Source: an uncultured Verrucomicrobiota bacterium
GTDB lineage: Bacteria > Verrucomicrobiota > Kiritimatiellia > RFP12 > UBA1067
NCBI GenBank assembly: GCA_947305585.1
Contig: CAMZDY010000058.1
Coordinates: 1-6,547 of the forward strand
Length of the DNA stretch: 6,547 nucleotides
Reading direction: 5' to 3'
Position 1 is the stretch's first letter. Each line of letters begins with the position of its first letter. Below the pieces are notes generated by a model. That model saw nothing but the letters and a program-made list of their open reading frames with translations. It was not told the DNA's origin and made no database searches. Shown one piece after another: positions 6,017 through 6,547 of this stretch. The position numbers and the translations under genes were made by a program.

Positions 6017-6044
6017 TTTGATGGTTCCTTAAGTTTTGGATTGA

Positions 6045-6467
6045 TTAAAACGGAATGTCGTCCGGATCGGACTCCAGCGGACTCGGCGAGCCCGGCATGT
6101 CGTCCTGGCGGTTCTGCGGGCCGCCGTTCAACCGGTCGCCCATGGGCAGGAACTTGATGGTGGAAGCGCGCACTTTGAGCTTGCTGTGCTTCACACCGTC
6201 CTTCTCCCAGCTGTCCATCTGCAGACGGCCTTCCACTAGGATCGAACGACCCTTCGAAAGGTACTGCCCGCAGAGCTCGGCCAGCTTGTCCCACGCGTCC
6301 ACGTCCACGAACACCGGGAACTCCTGGATGTTGCCGTTGCGGTCGCGCCGGCGCTCGTTCATCGCGATGCCCAGACGCGCCACCTTCATGCCGGTAGCTC
6401 CAGTGGCCCTGATGTCGGGATCCCGCGTGAGATTGCCCATCAGAATCACTTTGTTGAAAGATGCCAT
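6045..6467 (-). CDS. ssb: Single-stranded DNA-binding protein SSB
   Basis: SSB coats single-stranded DNA as a tetramer during replication, repair and recombination, and recruits partner enzymes through its C-terminal tip. Residues 1-110 form the OB fold: SFNKVILMGNLTRDPDIRAT (3-22), VARLGIAMNERRRD, FVDVDAWDKLAELCGQYLSK and GRSILVEGRLQMDSWEKDG. A short Pro/Gly/Asn-rich linker (about 111-133) leads to the acidic tip DPDDIPF at the very end, the canonical partner-binding motif. At 140 residues it is at the short end of the family because the linker is short. It sits between the presumed rpsF and rpsR, the standard genomic position for the housekeeping SSB. The start has a good purine-rich site 5 bases upstream. 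Confidence 0.98.
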   Translation of the reverse strand: MASFNKVILMGNLTRDPDIRATGATGMKVARLGIAMNERRRDRNGNIQEFPVFVDVDAWDKLAELCGQYLSKGRSILVEGRLQMDSWEKDGVKHSKLKVRASTIKFLPMGDRLNGGPQNRQDDMPGSPSPLESDPDDIPF

Positions 6468-6472
6468 AACGA

Positions 6473-6480
6473 CCTTCCTC
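6473..6480 (-). promoter_or_regulatory. Ribosome binding site of ssb
   Basis: GAGGAAGG lies 5 bases before the ssb ATG, in the 21-base gap after the upstream stop codon, with a further AAGGAG just upstream of it. No hairpin or terminator is visible in the gap, so ssb is probably cotranscribed with the gene before it. Confidence 0.65.
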
Positions 6481-6488
6481 TCCTTGCC

Positions 6489-6547
6489 TTACTCGGCCGC
6501 CTGCACCGCCTGCTGCTGCGCCGCCTCGCGACGGGCCTGGCGCTCGG
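6489..6547 (-). CDS. rpsF: Probable 30S ribosomal protein bS6, C-terminal end (partial at window edge)
   Basis: Only the last 19 codons are present, ending in TAA. They read ERQARREAAQQQAVQAAE, with one partial codon before them: a charged, Gln/Ala-rich tail with no conserved motif. The assignment rests on position. In very many bacteria the gene directly upstream of ssb-rpsR-rplI, on the same strand, is rpsF, and bS6 proteins often carry variable charged C-terminal tails. The body of the protein lies beyond the right edge, so the call cannot be confirmed here. Confidence 0.6.
   Translation of the reverse strand, partial: ERQARREAAQQQAVQAAE

Noticed and set aside
6017..6044. Possible terminator in the ssb-rpsR gap, the longest gap in the window
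   Set aside because: No inverted repeat or T run on the minus strand is visible; the gap holds only the rpsR ribosome binding site.

Overview
This is a GC-rich bacterial window in which every supported gene lies on the minus strand, so transcription runs from the right edge to the left edge. The genes are packed end to end. Most junctions overlap by 1 to 17 bases, the largest gap is about 28 bases, and I see no terminator hairpin or convincing promoter. The organism cannot be named from this window. The high GC content, the rpsF-ssb-rpsR-rplI block and the look of the ribosomal proteins fit many phyla. A Verrucomicrobiota/Kiritimatiellota/Lentisphaerota-type bacterium is a weak guess, not a conclusion.

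In transcription order (right to left), the window opens with the conserved ribosomal and replication block: the last codons of a gene that is probably rpsF, then ssb, rpsR (bS18) and rplI (bL9). A dCMP deaminase overlaps the end of rplI, and triosephosphate isomerase (tpiA) follows one base after it. Next come a small leucine-rich-repeat lipoprotein and a MATE-family efflux transporter, joined by one-base TGATG stop/start overlaps. Two histidine-pathway genes follow, hisB (dehydratase only) and hisA, each joined to its upstream neighbour by an ATGA overlap. The left end holds an M16-family zinc peptidase.

The genes serve different jobs: translation, DNA maintenance, pyrimidine deoxynucleotide supply, glycolysis, envelope functions, histidine synthesis and proteolysis. 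Apart from the ribosomal block and the hisB-hisA pair they do not form one pathway. What ties them together is translational coupling in one apparent long transcription unit. Several ribosome binding sites lie inside the last codons of the gene upstream.

The most notable feature is the M16 peptidase. The HxxEH half ends in a stop codon after 204 residues. The start of the second half is read from a separate ATG that overlaps this stop (ATGA), in the -1 frame, and the linker between the halves looks shortened. It is either a real two-gene peptidase or a broken gene. I found no mobile element, CRISPR array, structured RNA gene or recognisable new defence-like system.
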